DNA of 64,000 nt, from contig PNKB01000005.1 in the NCBI GenBank assembly GCA_013997645.1, positions 1 to 64,000 on the forward strand, given 5' to 3'. Source of the DNA: Cyanobacteria bacterium PR.3.49 (GTDB taxonomy: Bacteria > Cyanobacteriota > Vampirovibrionia > Obscuribacterales > Obscuribacteraceae). Each line of letters begins with the position of its first letter. Position 1 is the stretch's first letter. The notes beneath the pieces are model-generated. The model ran no database searches and was not told the origin of the DNA. It was given only the letters and a program-made list of their open reading frames with translations. Shown piece after piece: positions 54,149 through 62,698 of this stretch. Position numbers and translations under genes: made by a program.

Positions 54149-55183
54149 TCAGAATCTGCGCGCAATGGGCGGGGACTGGACTGCAGTTACTAAACTGCGT
54201 GCCAAACCGCTGGCCATTACCTGTCTGAATGGCGTTACATTGAATATGTCAAAGCTGGCTCCTTTCATTGTCAATTCGCGATCCAATTCGTCCAATAGGT
54301 TGCTGCCTTTAGAGTCGTTGCCTACTTGTAAAAATGTCAGTGTAATTTGATTTGCCGATGTCATTTTGTGAGTGGCGTTGATAATTAAATCCTTGAGAGC
54401 GCGCGGACTGTCCGGATCTCCGTCCGTGACTATGGCCAGGACAAGCGGTTGGTTGTTGCCCATTGATTGAGCCCGGAAAAAATCGTCGAGTTGCCTTTTC
54501 AGCGCACCGACCAGATTAGTGCCACCATCCGGCGAGTTTTGCATGAAAAGATTGGGAATCATGTTGGCTCTTACATTGTGATAAACAGAATCCGAGCCGC
54601 TGAAAAACACCATGGTCAAACCTTGCGGCAAAACTTGTGCGGTTTGCCTGGCCAGATCGACTGTTTGATTTAGGCACCAATCCCAACGGCTCATGGTTCT
54701 TGGCGGAAACGCTCCGAAAGACATAGGCATTGCGCAATCTTCTGTTTTCATTGAGCCAGAGCGATCCATCACAATCGTTACGTGCCTTCCTCTCAGTCTT
54801 GCCACCTCTGCTGGTGCCAATAGGTGACCGCTTAGTGGCGGCATATTCTTCGCTTGTTGTGCAAAAGCAGGCTGATTCGGTCGTGTTCGAACGGTTTGCA
54901 GTACGCGGTTGGCGAAAGCTGCAGCATCAAGAATCCTTTTGGCATCAGGATCTTCTGCAAAGTCGTTTACCCATCCGCCCGCAGAGGCGGGTGACTGAGA
55001 TGGAGTCTGAGGCAGTCTGAAAGAATTGATGCTGTCAGCTCCAATGCCACTTTCTCGATTGTCCGACACGGAATAAACCGGATCGGCTGAGGAAGCACGC
55101 TGAATTCGATAATTTGCCTGACCCAGCGCAGTATTGGCGCTCAGAAAGAGGCACGCCACGGCAGCAAGGGCAGCAAATCTCAT
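54149..55183 (-). CDS. Secreted von Willebrand A domain protein
   Basis: The 344-residue protein has a signal peptide (MRFAALAAVACLFLSANTAL) and a vWA domain (about 125-330) with a MIDAS: VMDRSGSMKTED, GGTNLVGAL and AIVTDGDPDS. A metal-dependent binding function outside the cell is likely. GGGAG lies about 9 bases before the ATG at 55183, and the longer frame upstream has no support. It follows the roadblock protein gene by 94 bases. Confidence 0.84.
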   Translation of the reverse strand: MRFAALAAVACLFLSANTALGQANYRIQRASSADPVYSVSDNRESGIGADSINSFRLPQTPSQSPASAGGWVNDFAEDPDAKRILDAAAFANRVLQTVRTRPNQPAFAQQAKNMPPLSGHLLAPAEVARLRGRHVTIVMDRSGSMKTEDCAMPMSFGAFPPRTMSRWDWCLNQTVDLARQTAQVLPQGLTMVFFSGSDSVYHNVRANMIPNLFMQNSPDGGTNLVGALKRQLDDFFRAQSMGNNQPLVLAIVTDGDPDSPRALKDLIINATHKMTSANQITLTFLQVGNDSKGSNLLDELDRELTMKGASFDIFNVTPFRQVMASGLARSLVTAVQSPPIARRF

Positions 55184-55277
55184 GGAGCACGTCTCCCTGG
55201 ATGGAAACAATGGGCTGGCGACGCATCGCAAGCCGACAGTCTGTTCGACGCCGGCAAGGAATTTATGTTCCTGCGCT

Positions 55278-57212
55278 TCAGTCGCAGCAGATTGCTTCGA
55301 TTGTTTGGCAAAGGCTTGCCAGCAATGCGGCATCGGTTTCGCCAGTCAAAGTGACGAGAAAGCCTTTGCCAAAGTCGGCCAATATCATGTTGCCGGCCGA
55401 ATTCTTGCACACCATTTGCCGTAATTTTGTATATCCCATAACTTTCATGATCGAGTGAGAGTTCATGTAAGTGACAAGGGCGCAACCCGCCAATAACTCC
55501 ACATCGATGTCGGCGCTGAGCTTATTGCCGATTACGAAGCCGTCATAACCCAAAACCATGTATCCAGCCACGCCTGGTGTGCGGACAATGGGCTCCAGCG
55601 CTGCTTCGAGTTGCATAGCTGCATCCAGAGTAATCACGCGCGCGTGACTCTGACCCTGTCCATTGCTGATACAAGTTTCAATGGACGCAACAGCATCGTC
55701 AGTGAGAAGAAATTTGCCCAGATTGTTTATATTGCCGGGGCTGTTTGTAGCATACCGAATGTCGGCCAGACGCCCGACCGAAGACAGGCACGCATTGACG
55801 TCCGAATCCATCGGACCGGTCTTTTGTTGCAGTTGTTGCAGCGCGTCCTTTTCTTTTATTTCTTGCCAAGGTTTCGTCGGTGGGCTACTCTCCACCTGTT
55901 CGTTAAAGATGAGATTTATCCTTTCCGAAATTTCTTCGATCGGAAGAGCGTTGCGCCTTACAGGGACAATCTTTGGCTCGTAATAAGCATTGGCATCGTT
56001 CGGTAAAACTGGCTCGGTTTGTGAAACTGCTGTTTGTGACGGTGCAACCGGATGCGGTGCCCAGGGAGCTGCAGCTTTGGGAACATCTGACCTTGGTGGA
56101 GGCGCCCAAGCAATTTCAGGAGCAATCGGAGCTGGTGACCAGAAGTCATTTGTTGAGACAGGATTTGAAACCGGGTCTGAAAAAGGCAAAGGTGAGGACC
56201 ATTGGTCTAAAGAGAAAGGCACCAGTGGACCCGTTTCAGTTTGCGTCGGTTTTACAGGTGGTTGCACAGTCGGGTAAGTTCCGGACTTCCATTCGAGTTC
56301 TGCCGTTGAGAAACCGTGCGCCAATGAGTTTTCTTGTTCGGGCGCTTTGAAAGATTGAGCAGGCGGCTTTGTAATCCCCTGTGTGCCAACCGTGAGCACC
56401 ATTGATGTTCCCAGAAGGACTGATGCGGCAGGCTCTTCAGTAGTGATAACGGCTGTTGCAATTTCTGGAGTTACAGCGGCGATTCCGATTATCGATTCTG
56501 AAATTTTTGGATTTTGTACAGGCACGTCAACTCTTTTGAATTCTTGCTCAATTTCTTGTCCGCACTCTGGCGGAACGTCGTGCGCTGTTTCTTCGCGCAA
56601 AGTTTCATGCACCTTTTCACGAATGGCGTCGGCGAGAGTTTTGCCAACATCTTCGACAGGAGAGTTGTTGATGTTTTTGCCCAGTTTCTTCGCCAAACCG
56701 CCCAAAGTTGAATGTGTGCCGGTGATGAATTGATTTGATTGCTCAACTGACTGCAAGCCGTAAGGTGTTTTTTCTTTGTCACTTGCTGTTTGTGGATGTA
56801 AAACGGCAGGATCGATTTTCGGATGGCTCGCACTGGTACCATTTGTGGTGGCGCCGGATTGAGAAAGGCTGTTTGCTGTTGTGCCTATGCTGCCTAAGTT
56901 TCTTGTCAGGCGTGGGTCGCTGCCGGCACTCTTGCGGTTTGCAAAAATGTCCAGCAAAGGATCCCAGAAATTGCCTTTGGCGACCGGAAGACTTTCTATG
57001 ATCTCTCCTGCTAGACGACTGCTGTCGCCCGGTCTGACAAATTCCGGCAGCTCCAAATCTTTAGCAGCGGCCACTACCTGGCTGAGATTGGCGCGAAAGC
57101 TCACGGCGGAGTCATTTACCATAAGCACTCTTCTCAGGCGATTTTCTTCATCATGTGAGAGATTGCCGTCTAATTCGCGCTGAATCAGAAGCCGCGTTTG
57201 CGATTCATTCAT
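55278..57212 (-). CDS. Large protein with C-terminal roadblock/LC7 domain
   Basis: The 644-residue protein begins MNESQTRLLIQRELDGNLSH, which resembles the N-terminal helices of anti-sigma factors but without a zinc-binding His-Cys-Cys. A long Pro/Ser/Thr-rich linker (about 80-420) follows. The C-terminal domain (about 530-644) is a roadblock/LC7 fold: AALEPIVRTPGVAGYMVLGYDG and NMILADFGKGFLVTLTG. Roadblock proteins regulate small GTPases such as MglA. AGGGGG lies 4 bases before the ATG. No GTPase gene is visible here. Confidence 0.72.
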   Translation of the reverse strand: MNESQTRLLIQRELDGNLSHDEENRLRRVLMVNDSAVSFRANLSQVVAAAKDLELPEFVRPGDSSRLAGEIIESLPVAKGNFWDPLLDIFANRKSAGSDPRLTRNLGSIGTTANSLSQSGATTNGTSASHPKIDPAVLHPQTASDKEKTPYGLQSVEQSNQFITGTHSTLGGLAKKLGKNINNSPVEDVGKTLADAIREKVHETLREETAHDVPPECGQEIEQEFKRVDVPVQNPKISESIIGIAAVTPEIATAVITTEEPAASVLLGTSMVLTVGTQGITKPPAQSFKAPEQENSLAHGFSTAELEWKSGTYPTVQPPVKPTQTETGPLVPFSLDQWSSPLPFSDPVSNPVSTNDFWSPAPIAPEIAWAPPPRSDVPKAAAPWAPHPVAPSQTAVSQTEPVLPNDANAYYEPKIVPVRRNALPIEEISERINLIFNEQVESSPPTKPWQEIKEKDALQQLQQKTGPMDSDVNACLSSVGRLADIRYATNSPGNINNLGKFLLTDDAVASIETCISNGQGQSHARVITLDAAMQLEAALEPIVRTPGVAGYMVLGYDGFVIGNKLSADIDVELLAGCALVTYMNSHSIMKVMGYTKLRQMVCKNSAGNMILADFGKGFLVTLTGETDAALLASLCQTIEAICCD

Positions 57213-57748
57213 ACATCCCCCTATTCCACTGCCACGCAAACTCTGCATGCGTAGTGGAAGATAAGCGTGACCACCCGCCCAAAGGCAGATAGACATAAGC
57301 TGTTTGTGTGTTCAGCGATCACAGTCTGTGCAAGAGCGCAACGCACATAGCGCCCGGCACAACCTTTTTTGTTGTAACCCCCGCCGGCAGAAGCACTCCG
57401 CCGGTATTCTTCAATTTGCCGCCAAGACTTCTAAAGAAGCCGCCAGGGCTGAAAACAGCCGTATTTGCATCTTTGCACGCGTTACGGAAAGTTGTCAAGG
57501 GATTGATTGAAGCCCGAAAAGGTCAACTGGGTAGCGTTTTGGGGCTCGGCTCGGGTAACCTTAACTAAATTTCAACCGGCTGCAACGCGGAAACCTCGTC
57601 CAATGCAGGCTTTCGGCAGGTGGATAAAGAAAGCGTCCGCCGGCATCAGATCCGGCGCCGTGCCTGCGTGGAACATATTAGAGGTCTATAATGGTGCCTG
57701 GCGGCTCGTAGGCACTTGCGTGCAGCCATACACTAGAGGTTCAGTATT
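57213..57748. other. Long region without a supported gene
   Basis: These 536 bases lie between two divergent genes. Several short frames exist (for example 57308-57568), but none has a ribosome binding site and recognisable product. TATAAT at 57687-57692 is a possible -10 box for the downstream repeat-protein gene; no good -35 is seen. I cannot find an RNA gene. Confidence 0.35.
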
Positions 57749-58453
57749 ATGCGTTTTTCGCCGGGGTTCACTTTTTCTGTTGCATTAGGTTTATTGCTTT
57801 CCTTTTGCTTGGTGCCGGTAGAGTGTGATGCTCAAAATTACGGTGACGTTACGGTAAGGAAGAATCCTGATGGTTCGATTGAAACATTTGATAGTTCAGG
57901 CAGTATACCGGCACAATCACGAGGCCGTTCTTCTGCCAAGAAATCTACCCACAGATACAAAGACGGGGTTGTAGTTCGAAAAAACGCAGACGGTTCGATT
58001 GAGACTTTTGATGCCGGTGACAGTGCGCCCTCGGCGCTAAGGCAGACGCGAGGTTCCACTTCTCGTTCTGTGAACAAGTATCGAGATGGAGTGGTAGTAA
58101 GAAAAAATCCGGATGGATCGATAGAAACCTTTGATAGTGGTGATTCCGTAGGTTTTAATTCGCCTGGACGTTCGCGAGCAATTTCGACCCGAAAGACAAG
58201 AAGCGTTCATAAATATTCAGACGGAGTCACTGTTAAGCGCAATCCTGATGGTACGATCGAGACCTTCGATTCAGAGTTTGCAGGCAGGCAAGCGAGTGCG
58301 AAGTCTCCATCTTCGAGCAGGCCTAAATCAAAGCCAAAGTCCGGTGCGAGTTCTTCCACATCCAACTCGCTGGCAAAAAATTCCTCAAGCAAAAGCTCTG
58401 CAAAAAGACAGTCCGGCGCACGTCGCGCAGAAGAGGGAATTACAGCGATGTAA
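57749..58453 (+). CDS. Secreted protein with repeats of an 'NPDGSIETFD' motif, probably frameshifted
   Basis: The 234-residue protein begins with a signal peptide (about 1-28) and has four repeats of about 40 residues containing YKDGVVVRKNADGSIETFD-like sequences. The last in-frame part is Ser/Lys-rich. Immediately after the stop codon, in the -1 frame (58438-58503), a fifth repeat is encoded: YSDVKVIRNPDGSIETYD, then a stop. So the original protein probably had five repeats, and a one-base change near a GGG run (58435-58437) has broken the frame. No family name is known to me; repeats are probably beta hairpins. Confidence 0.72.
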   Translation: MRFSPGFTFSVALGLLLSFCLVPVECDAQNYGDVTVRKNPDGSIETFDSSGSIPAQSRGRSSAKKSTHRYKDGVVVRKNADGSIETFDAGDSAPSALRQTRGSTSRSVNKYRDGVVVRKNPDGSIETFDSGDSVGFNSPGRSRAISTRKTRSVHKYSDGVTVKRNPDGTIETFDSEFAGRQASAKSPSSSRPKSKPKSGASSSTSNSLAKNSSSKSSAKRQSGARRAEEGITAM

Positions 58454-58553
58454 AAGTGATCAGAAATCCGGACGGTTCAATCGAGACTTATGATGCAAAC
58501 TGAGAACCGCAAACAACTGCGATCAAATTAGGCGACAAAAGGAAAAAGGAAAC

Positions 58554-59588
58554 ATGCAATACGATGCGGTGCTGGTCATCTCCTTCGGCGGACCTGAAGG
58601 AATGGATGATGTGATGCCTTTCTTGCAAAATGTGTTGCGCGGTAAAAATGTCCCTGAAAAGCGCATGAAAGAAGTTGCGCATCATTACGAGCTTTTTGGT
58701 GGCGTGAGCCCGATTAATGGGCAAAATCGGCGCCTGATTTCGGCGCTCAAAGAAGAATTGCGCACACACGACATAAATCTGCCGGTGTATTGGGGAAATC
58801 GTAACTGGCATCCGCTTCTGGCTGACACTCTGAGAAAGATGAAAGAGGCTGGAGTTAAACGGGCTATTGCGTTCGTCACTTCCGCATATGGCAGCTATTC
58901 GGGATGCCGCCAGTATCTGGAAGACATCGAGCGTGCTCAGGCAGATGTAGGTGAAGGGGCTCCTCAGATTGATAAGCTGCGTTTGTTTTACAACCACCCT
59001 AAATTTATCGAGGCGAATGCCGACCATTTGACGGAGTCATTGCGCAGACTGCCTGAAGCTAGGCGCCAGGCGGTTCATGTCATCTTCACAGCGCACAGTA
59101 TTCCCACATCCATGGCCGAGTCGTGCGACTACGAGGCGCAGCTTTTGGAAACGGCGCGACTGGTGGCACGCGCTGCCGGTGTCTCCGATTGGAATTTGGC
59201 TTTCCAGAGTCGAAGCGGACCGCCCACGCAGCCCTGGCTGGAGCCTGACATCCAGGACCACCTTAGGGAAGCAGCACACAGAAAAGTTAAGGACGTAATC
59301 GTGTTGCCGATTGGTTTTGTCTCCGATCACATGGAAATCATTTACGACCTGGATACCGAGGCGGCATCTGCTGCCGGCAAAGCCGGGCTCAACTTTGACC
59401 GCGCTGCTACGGCTGGCACTCATCCTGCTTTTGTTTCGATGATCCGCGAATTGATTCAGGAGCGTCTTGAGAATGCCCACGACCGTTCCTGCCAGGGCGA
59501 GCGTGGCCCGGCACCTGACTTTTGCCAGCCGAACTGCTGTCCTCGTCCGCTTAGACCTCAGACAACAACCTCAACCACATCGGCTTGA
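58554..59588 (+). CDS. hemH: Ferrochelatase (coproporphyrin CpfC-like)
   Basis: The 344-residue protein begins MQYDAVLVISFGGPEGMDD and shows the actinobacterial-type pattern: FGGVSPINGQNR, SAYGSYSGCRQYLED, the catalytic His in FTAHSIP, FQSRSGPPTQPW and LPIGFVSDHMEIIYDLD. Cys in SGC and the C-terminal FCQPNCCPRP fit a [2Fe-2S] cluster as in CpfC enzymes. It inserts ferrous iron into a porphyrin, probably coproporphyrin III, but protoporphyrin cannot be excluded. AAAGGAAAC precedes the ATG. The gene stands apart from the siroheme and cytochrome c genes of the first part. Confidence 0.9.
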   Translation: MQYDAVLVISFGGPEGMDDVMPFLQNVLRGKNVPEKRMKEVAHHYELFGGVSPINGQNRRLISALKEELRTHDINLPVYWGNRNWHPLLADTLRKMKEAGVKRAIAFVTSAYGSYSGCRQYLEDIERAQADVGEGAPQIDKLRLFYNHPKFIEANADHLTESLRRLPEARRQAVHVIFTAHSIPTSMAESCDYEAQLLETARLVARAAGVSDWNLAFQSRSGPPTQPWLEPDIQDHLREAAHRKVKDVIVLPIGFVSDHMEIIYDLDTEAASAAGKAGLNFDRAATAGTHPAFVSMIRELIQERLENAHDRSCQGERGPAPDFCQPNCCPRPLRPQTTTSTTSA

Positions 59589-59654
59589 CAAGCGAGTTTT
59601 TTGGCGTTCGACGTGCTACCTTTTTAGCCGGTATAGAACGCTAGGGGAAGGTTG

Positions 59655-60488
59655 ATGTCACGCACTCGAATTGCCAGGTCAGCGCTTCTAGTCTTTGGCT
59701 TGGTAGTTGCACAAGCTGGCATTATTCCCTTGCCGGCAGCCCTGGCTGAAAACCCCAAGATTTATGCACATCGCGGTGGTGCCAAGTGGGCACCGGAAAA
59801 CACTATGGCTGCGTTTCGCAAGTGCAAGGAAAATGGTGTTTATGGGATCGAACTCGATGTACAACGCTGCAAGTCCGGTGAATTGGTCGTCATTCACGAT
59901 GAGGATTTGAAGCGCACCACTAATGGTGCTGGGCTCATTAAAGACACGAATTTTTCCGAACTGAGCAAAGTCGATGCCGGCAGCTGGTTTGGCGCGCAAT
60001 TCAAGAATGAACGCGTCCCGTTGCTCAGCGACGTTCTCAGTTTGCTTGACGGCAAAGTGGTTCTGAACATTGAAATAAAAAACACACCTGTGGCTTATCC
60101 CGGTATCGAAGACGATCTCTTGAAGGTGCTTGCTGAGTACAAGTATCCAGAGACCATCATAATCAGCTCATTTGACCATGAGGTACTGAAACGTCTTCAC
60201 GATAAAAATCCGAAATATGCAATTGCACTGCTGGGTGATCCCATTTTTTGTGATGTCGGTCAATATGCAAAAAATGTCGGTGCAACAGCCTGGCATCCTT
60301 ACTTCGGCAGTATGCGCAAGGATGTGATCGAGGCGGCTCACGATTCGAAATTAAAGGTCAATGTCTGGACTCCCAATAAAGTGGACGAATGGGAGCAACT
60401 CATATCCCAGGGCGTGGACGGAATTGTTACCGACGATCCTAAGGCTCTGAGCGATTACCTTGCAAACAGAGACAAAAAGCAAAAATAG
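59655..60488 (+). CDS. Secreted glycerophosphodiester phosphodiesterase
   Basis: The 277-residue protein has a signal peptide (about 5-31, ending AALA) and a GDPD TIM barrel with the catalytic segment YAHRGGAKWAPENTMAAF, ELDVQRCKSGELVVIHDEDL and KRTTNG, then EIKN and the C-terminal GVDGIVTDDP. It hydrolyses glycerophosphodiesters to glycerol-3-phosphate and an alcohol, in the periplasm or outside. GGGGAAGG lies 4-5 bases before the ATG at 59655. Confidence 0.9.
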   Translation: MSRTRIARSALLVFGLVVAQAGIIPLPAALAENPKIYAHRGGAKWAPENTMAAFRKCKENGVYGIELDVQRCKSGELVVIHDEDLKRTTNGAGLIKDTNFSELSKVDAGSWFGAQFKNERVPLLSDVLSLLDGKVVLNIEIKNTPVAYPGIEDDLLKVLAEYKYPETIIISSFDHEVLKRLHDKNPKYAIALLGDPIFCDVGQYAKNVGATAWHPYFGSMRKDVIEAAHDSKLKVNVWTPNKVDEWEQLISQGVDGIVTDDPKALSDYLANRDKKQK

Positions 60489-60540
60489 TTTTTCATAGTG
60501 CCATTGGCAGGAAATTTCACCCCAATTCTGAAGAGGAAAT

Positions 60541-61980
60541 ATGCGTTTCAAACTTACAGCAATCAGCCTGAGTATCTTGGGATTAATCGCTAGTTCAGCT
60601 GTTTTCGCTGAAGGTGAAAATCCGAAGTTCGACAAAGCAAAAGCCACTGCCCAAGCCGCTACCGATGCGGGCGATTTCAAGAGGGCGGAAGCTAATTGGG
60701 TAAAGGCCCTGGCACTTTTAGAAGCGCAGGGTGAAGCTCCGGCCGATGCCAATTTGGAGTTAACGCTCAAGCGACTGGCACAGGCAACCCGTCAGCAAGG
60801 AGAGTATGCGGACAGTCAAACCTACTTGCAGCGCGCGATTACAACTGCCGGCAAGATCAATTTAAACGATCCTGATTTGCAAATCGAATCGAATGAGCTG
60901 TGCAAATATTGCCGGGTAATCGATCCCAATAAGCTCGGCAAAGATGCCGCCAAGTTGATTATCGACAATAAGGCCACCATCGTTGTCGTTAAAGATAAGG
61001 ACGAAGGAGCTTTCATAGTTACTGTTTCTGTTCCGAACAGAATCGAGAATACGACCGGTGACGACAAAGTCGATCAAATTGCCATGGAAAAGTCCGTTAC
61101 GCTCAATTTGACGGAAGGTACCGATGGTACTGTTCAGGCGTCTAACATCAAAGGATTCAAAATTCACGTTGTTGAAAAGAAAATGTGGGTCAATCTGCTT
61201 GGAGTGAATTTCGGCAAGGCTAAAGAAACAGGAGAGCGCGATGCCGCCATCACTGCCGGAAAAATGGGAGTGACAAAGACAGTTACTCAATCCATAAAGG
61301 CCGATTTGTTCCAGCCCATTGCTGCATTTGTCGAAGAGACCAAGCTTTTCGGAACACCAACCGACATTGCTACAAGTGGTTCGGGATCGACAACGAGTTC
61401 AACGCCCTCTGCGTCTTCTGTCACATCCACTATATCGACCACAACATCTACAGGTGTAACTTCGGGATCTACAGCTCCAGTCTCCACGACAACTTCCACA
61501 ACGACCAGTGCCGCAGACCTGTCCGTACCGGTAAGCAATGTCTCGTCAACGACAATAACAACCACGTCTTCGTCAGCGACCGTATCTACACCACCGACAT
61601 CAACTGCCCCCGTCACATCGGGCTCAACGACTGCTACTGAGTCAGTTTCTTCTTCTTCTTCTTCTTCTTCTTCTTCTTCTTCTTCCAGCTCAAGCGGTTC
61701 CAGCGAATCAGGAAGCAACACTGGAAGCAGCAAGAGACCAGACATTGAAACGACCACAGTAATTGATTTCACCAATAACTCCAAAAATAAGAAGGAAGAA
61801 CCGGCCCAGGTCGAAGAGCCCAAGCAACAGAGCAGCTCGTCCGTTCAAAAGGAAGATAGTGGCTCGACATCTGCTTCCCCATCTGTCAAGAAACGTCATC
61901 ATGATGATGACGACGATGACGATGATGATGACGATGACAAAGACCGAAACAAAAAGAAGCGCGACCGTGACGATGACTAA
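60541..61980 (+). CDS. Secreted protein with TPR-like N-terminus and Ser/Thr/Asp-rich tail
   Basis: The 479-residue protein has a signal peptide (about 1-23, ending VFA), a TPR-like helical region (about 30-105, KRAEANWVKALALLEAQGEA and SQTYLQRAITTAG), a middle domain (about 115-280) and then a very long Ser/Thr-rich region. This has a run of 15 or more Ser coded partly by TTC-type repeats (61647-61685) and ends in a KKRHHDD-to-poly-Asp tail and basic residues. The Ser/Thr tail is likely disordered or a cell-wall or surface spacer. Function is unknown. Confidence 0.72.
   Translation: MRFKLTAISLSILGLIASSAVFAEGENPKFDKAKATAQAATDAGDFKRAEANWVKALALLEAQGEAPADANLELTLKRLAQATRQQGEYADSQTYLQRAITTAGKINLNDPDLQIESNELCKYCRVIDPNKLGKDAAKLIIDNKATIVVVKDKDEGAFIVTVSVPNRIENTTGDDKVDQIAMEKSVTLNLTEGTDGTVQASNIKGFKIHVVEKKMWVNLLGVNFGKAKETGERDAAITAGKMGVTKTVTQSIKADLFQPIAAFVEETKLFGTPTDIATSGSGSTTSSTPSASSVTSTISTTTSTGVTSGSTAPVSTTTSTTTSAADLSVPVSNVSSTTITTTSSSATVSTPPTSTAPVTSGSTTATESVSSSSSSSSSSSSSSSSGSSESGSNTGSSKRPDIETTTVIDFTNNSKNKKEEPAQVEEPKQQSSSSVQKEDSGSTSASPSVKKRHHDDDDDDDDDDDDKDRNKKKRDRDDD
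61647..61685 (+). repeat. (TTC)13 microsatellite inside a Ser-rich coding region
   Basis: Thirteen perfect TTC copies encode a Ser run (read in the TCT phase). Such a tract is prone to slippage, which would change Ser number in steps of one without frame loss if whole triplets change. Confidence 0.9.
61903..61938 (+). repeat. Poly-Asp codon tract (GAT/GAC)12
   Basis: Twelve consecutive Asp codons, mixed GAT and GAC, near the end of the Ser-rich secreted protein, preceded by two His codons. Charge alternates with basic residues at both sides. Confidence 0.9.
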
Positions 61981-62016
61981 CTGAAACATCGCTAGGCTGA
62001 CGCGCCAAAGCAATAG

Positions 62017-62045
62017 AAAAGGGACTCACTTGCTGAGTCCCTTTT
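62017..62045 (+). terminator. Terminator of the Ser-rich protein gene
   Basis: A perfect 12-bp stem (AAAAGGGACTCA with TGAGTCCCTTTT) with a loop of five bases lies 37 bases after the stop codon of the plus-strand gene. It is symmetrical and could also serve the convergent minus-strand gene. Confidence 0.85.
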
Positions 62046-62082
62046 GTCTTAATCCGAATAATGATCGCCCTCAGGGGAATCT

Positions 62083-62457
62083 CTACTGTCCTTGCGGTTG
62101 CGTGAACTTATTTTGCATGAACGAGTCCAGCCCCTGTTTCAGCAAACCGCCGAAGCCCGAGCCGCCTGTTGCCGGAGTACCTGGAACGCCGGGCTGAAGC
62201 GCCGATGACTGGGCCGGTTGCAGCGCAACATTAATTGCGCGTGGATCTTGTCCCAGCATTTGTCCTTGAGGGTTAACAACGACGAACAAAGATTGACCGG
62301 TAGCCAGATTGCTCATCAGGTATTGGCCGGCCGGCAGGCTCGATGTGCCGACCGATACGAAATTTGCATTGGACATCCCGTATTGCGACCAGGCTGCGAG
62401 CGGAAACAAAACGGCTGCTGCAAAAACTGCGCCGGTTACGAGTTGCTTTCTTCTCAT
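62083..62457 (-). CDS. Small secreted protein of unknown function
   Basis: The 124-residue protein has a signal peptide (MRRKQLVTGAVFAAAVLFPL, cleaved near AAWSQ) and a short beta-rich mature part (FVSVGTSSLPAGQYLMSNLA, LFVVVNPQGQMLGQDPRAIN) followed by a Gly/Pro/Gln-rich tail. AGGAG lies about 9 bases before the ATG at 62457; the longer upstream frame is rejected. Function is unknown. Confidence 0.65.
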   Translation of the reverse strand: MRRKQLVTGAVFAAAVLFPLAAWSQYGMSNANFVSVGTSSLPAGQYLMSNLATGQSLFVVVNPQGQMLGQDPRAINVALQPAQSSALQPGVPGTPATGGSGFGGLLKQGLDSFMQNKFTQPQGQ

Positions 62458-62698
62458 GAACCAATACTCCTGACTGCGGTAACGAACCGCATATTGTACA
62501 CGGTCGTGTCCGGATGCTCTTAAACCTGCAAACACCGCTGATTTATGAGTTTAGGCACATATTGTCACCGGTTCCAGCGCTGCGAATTCAGGATTCATCG
62601 CACCGCAAGTCTGGGGTTTACCCTGGCCGTTTTCCAATCGAACCGCAACATAATTGCACTTATGCGCGACAGCGGTGCAAGCAATAAGTGAGGCGATA

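Noticed and set aside
57304-57568. Two overlapping short frames in the 536-base gap.
   Set aside because: No ribosome binding site and no domain; the residues look like random translation.
58375-58381. A slippery A-AAA-AAT heptamer as a programmed -1 frameshift site in the repeat-protein gene.
   Set aside because: The shifted frame after this point loses the Ser-rich composition, while the normal frame keeps it up to the G run near 58435, so the shift is more likely there.
57794-58503. Regularly spaced repeats that could be mistaken for a CRISPR array.
   Set aside because: The repeats are in a coding frame, imperfect and synonymous in places, so they are protein repeats.
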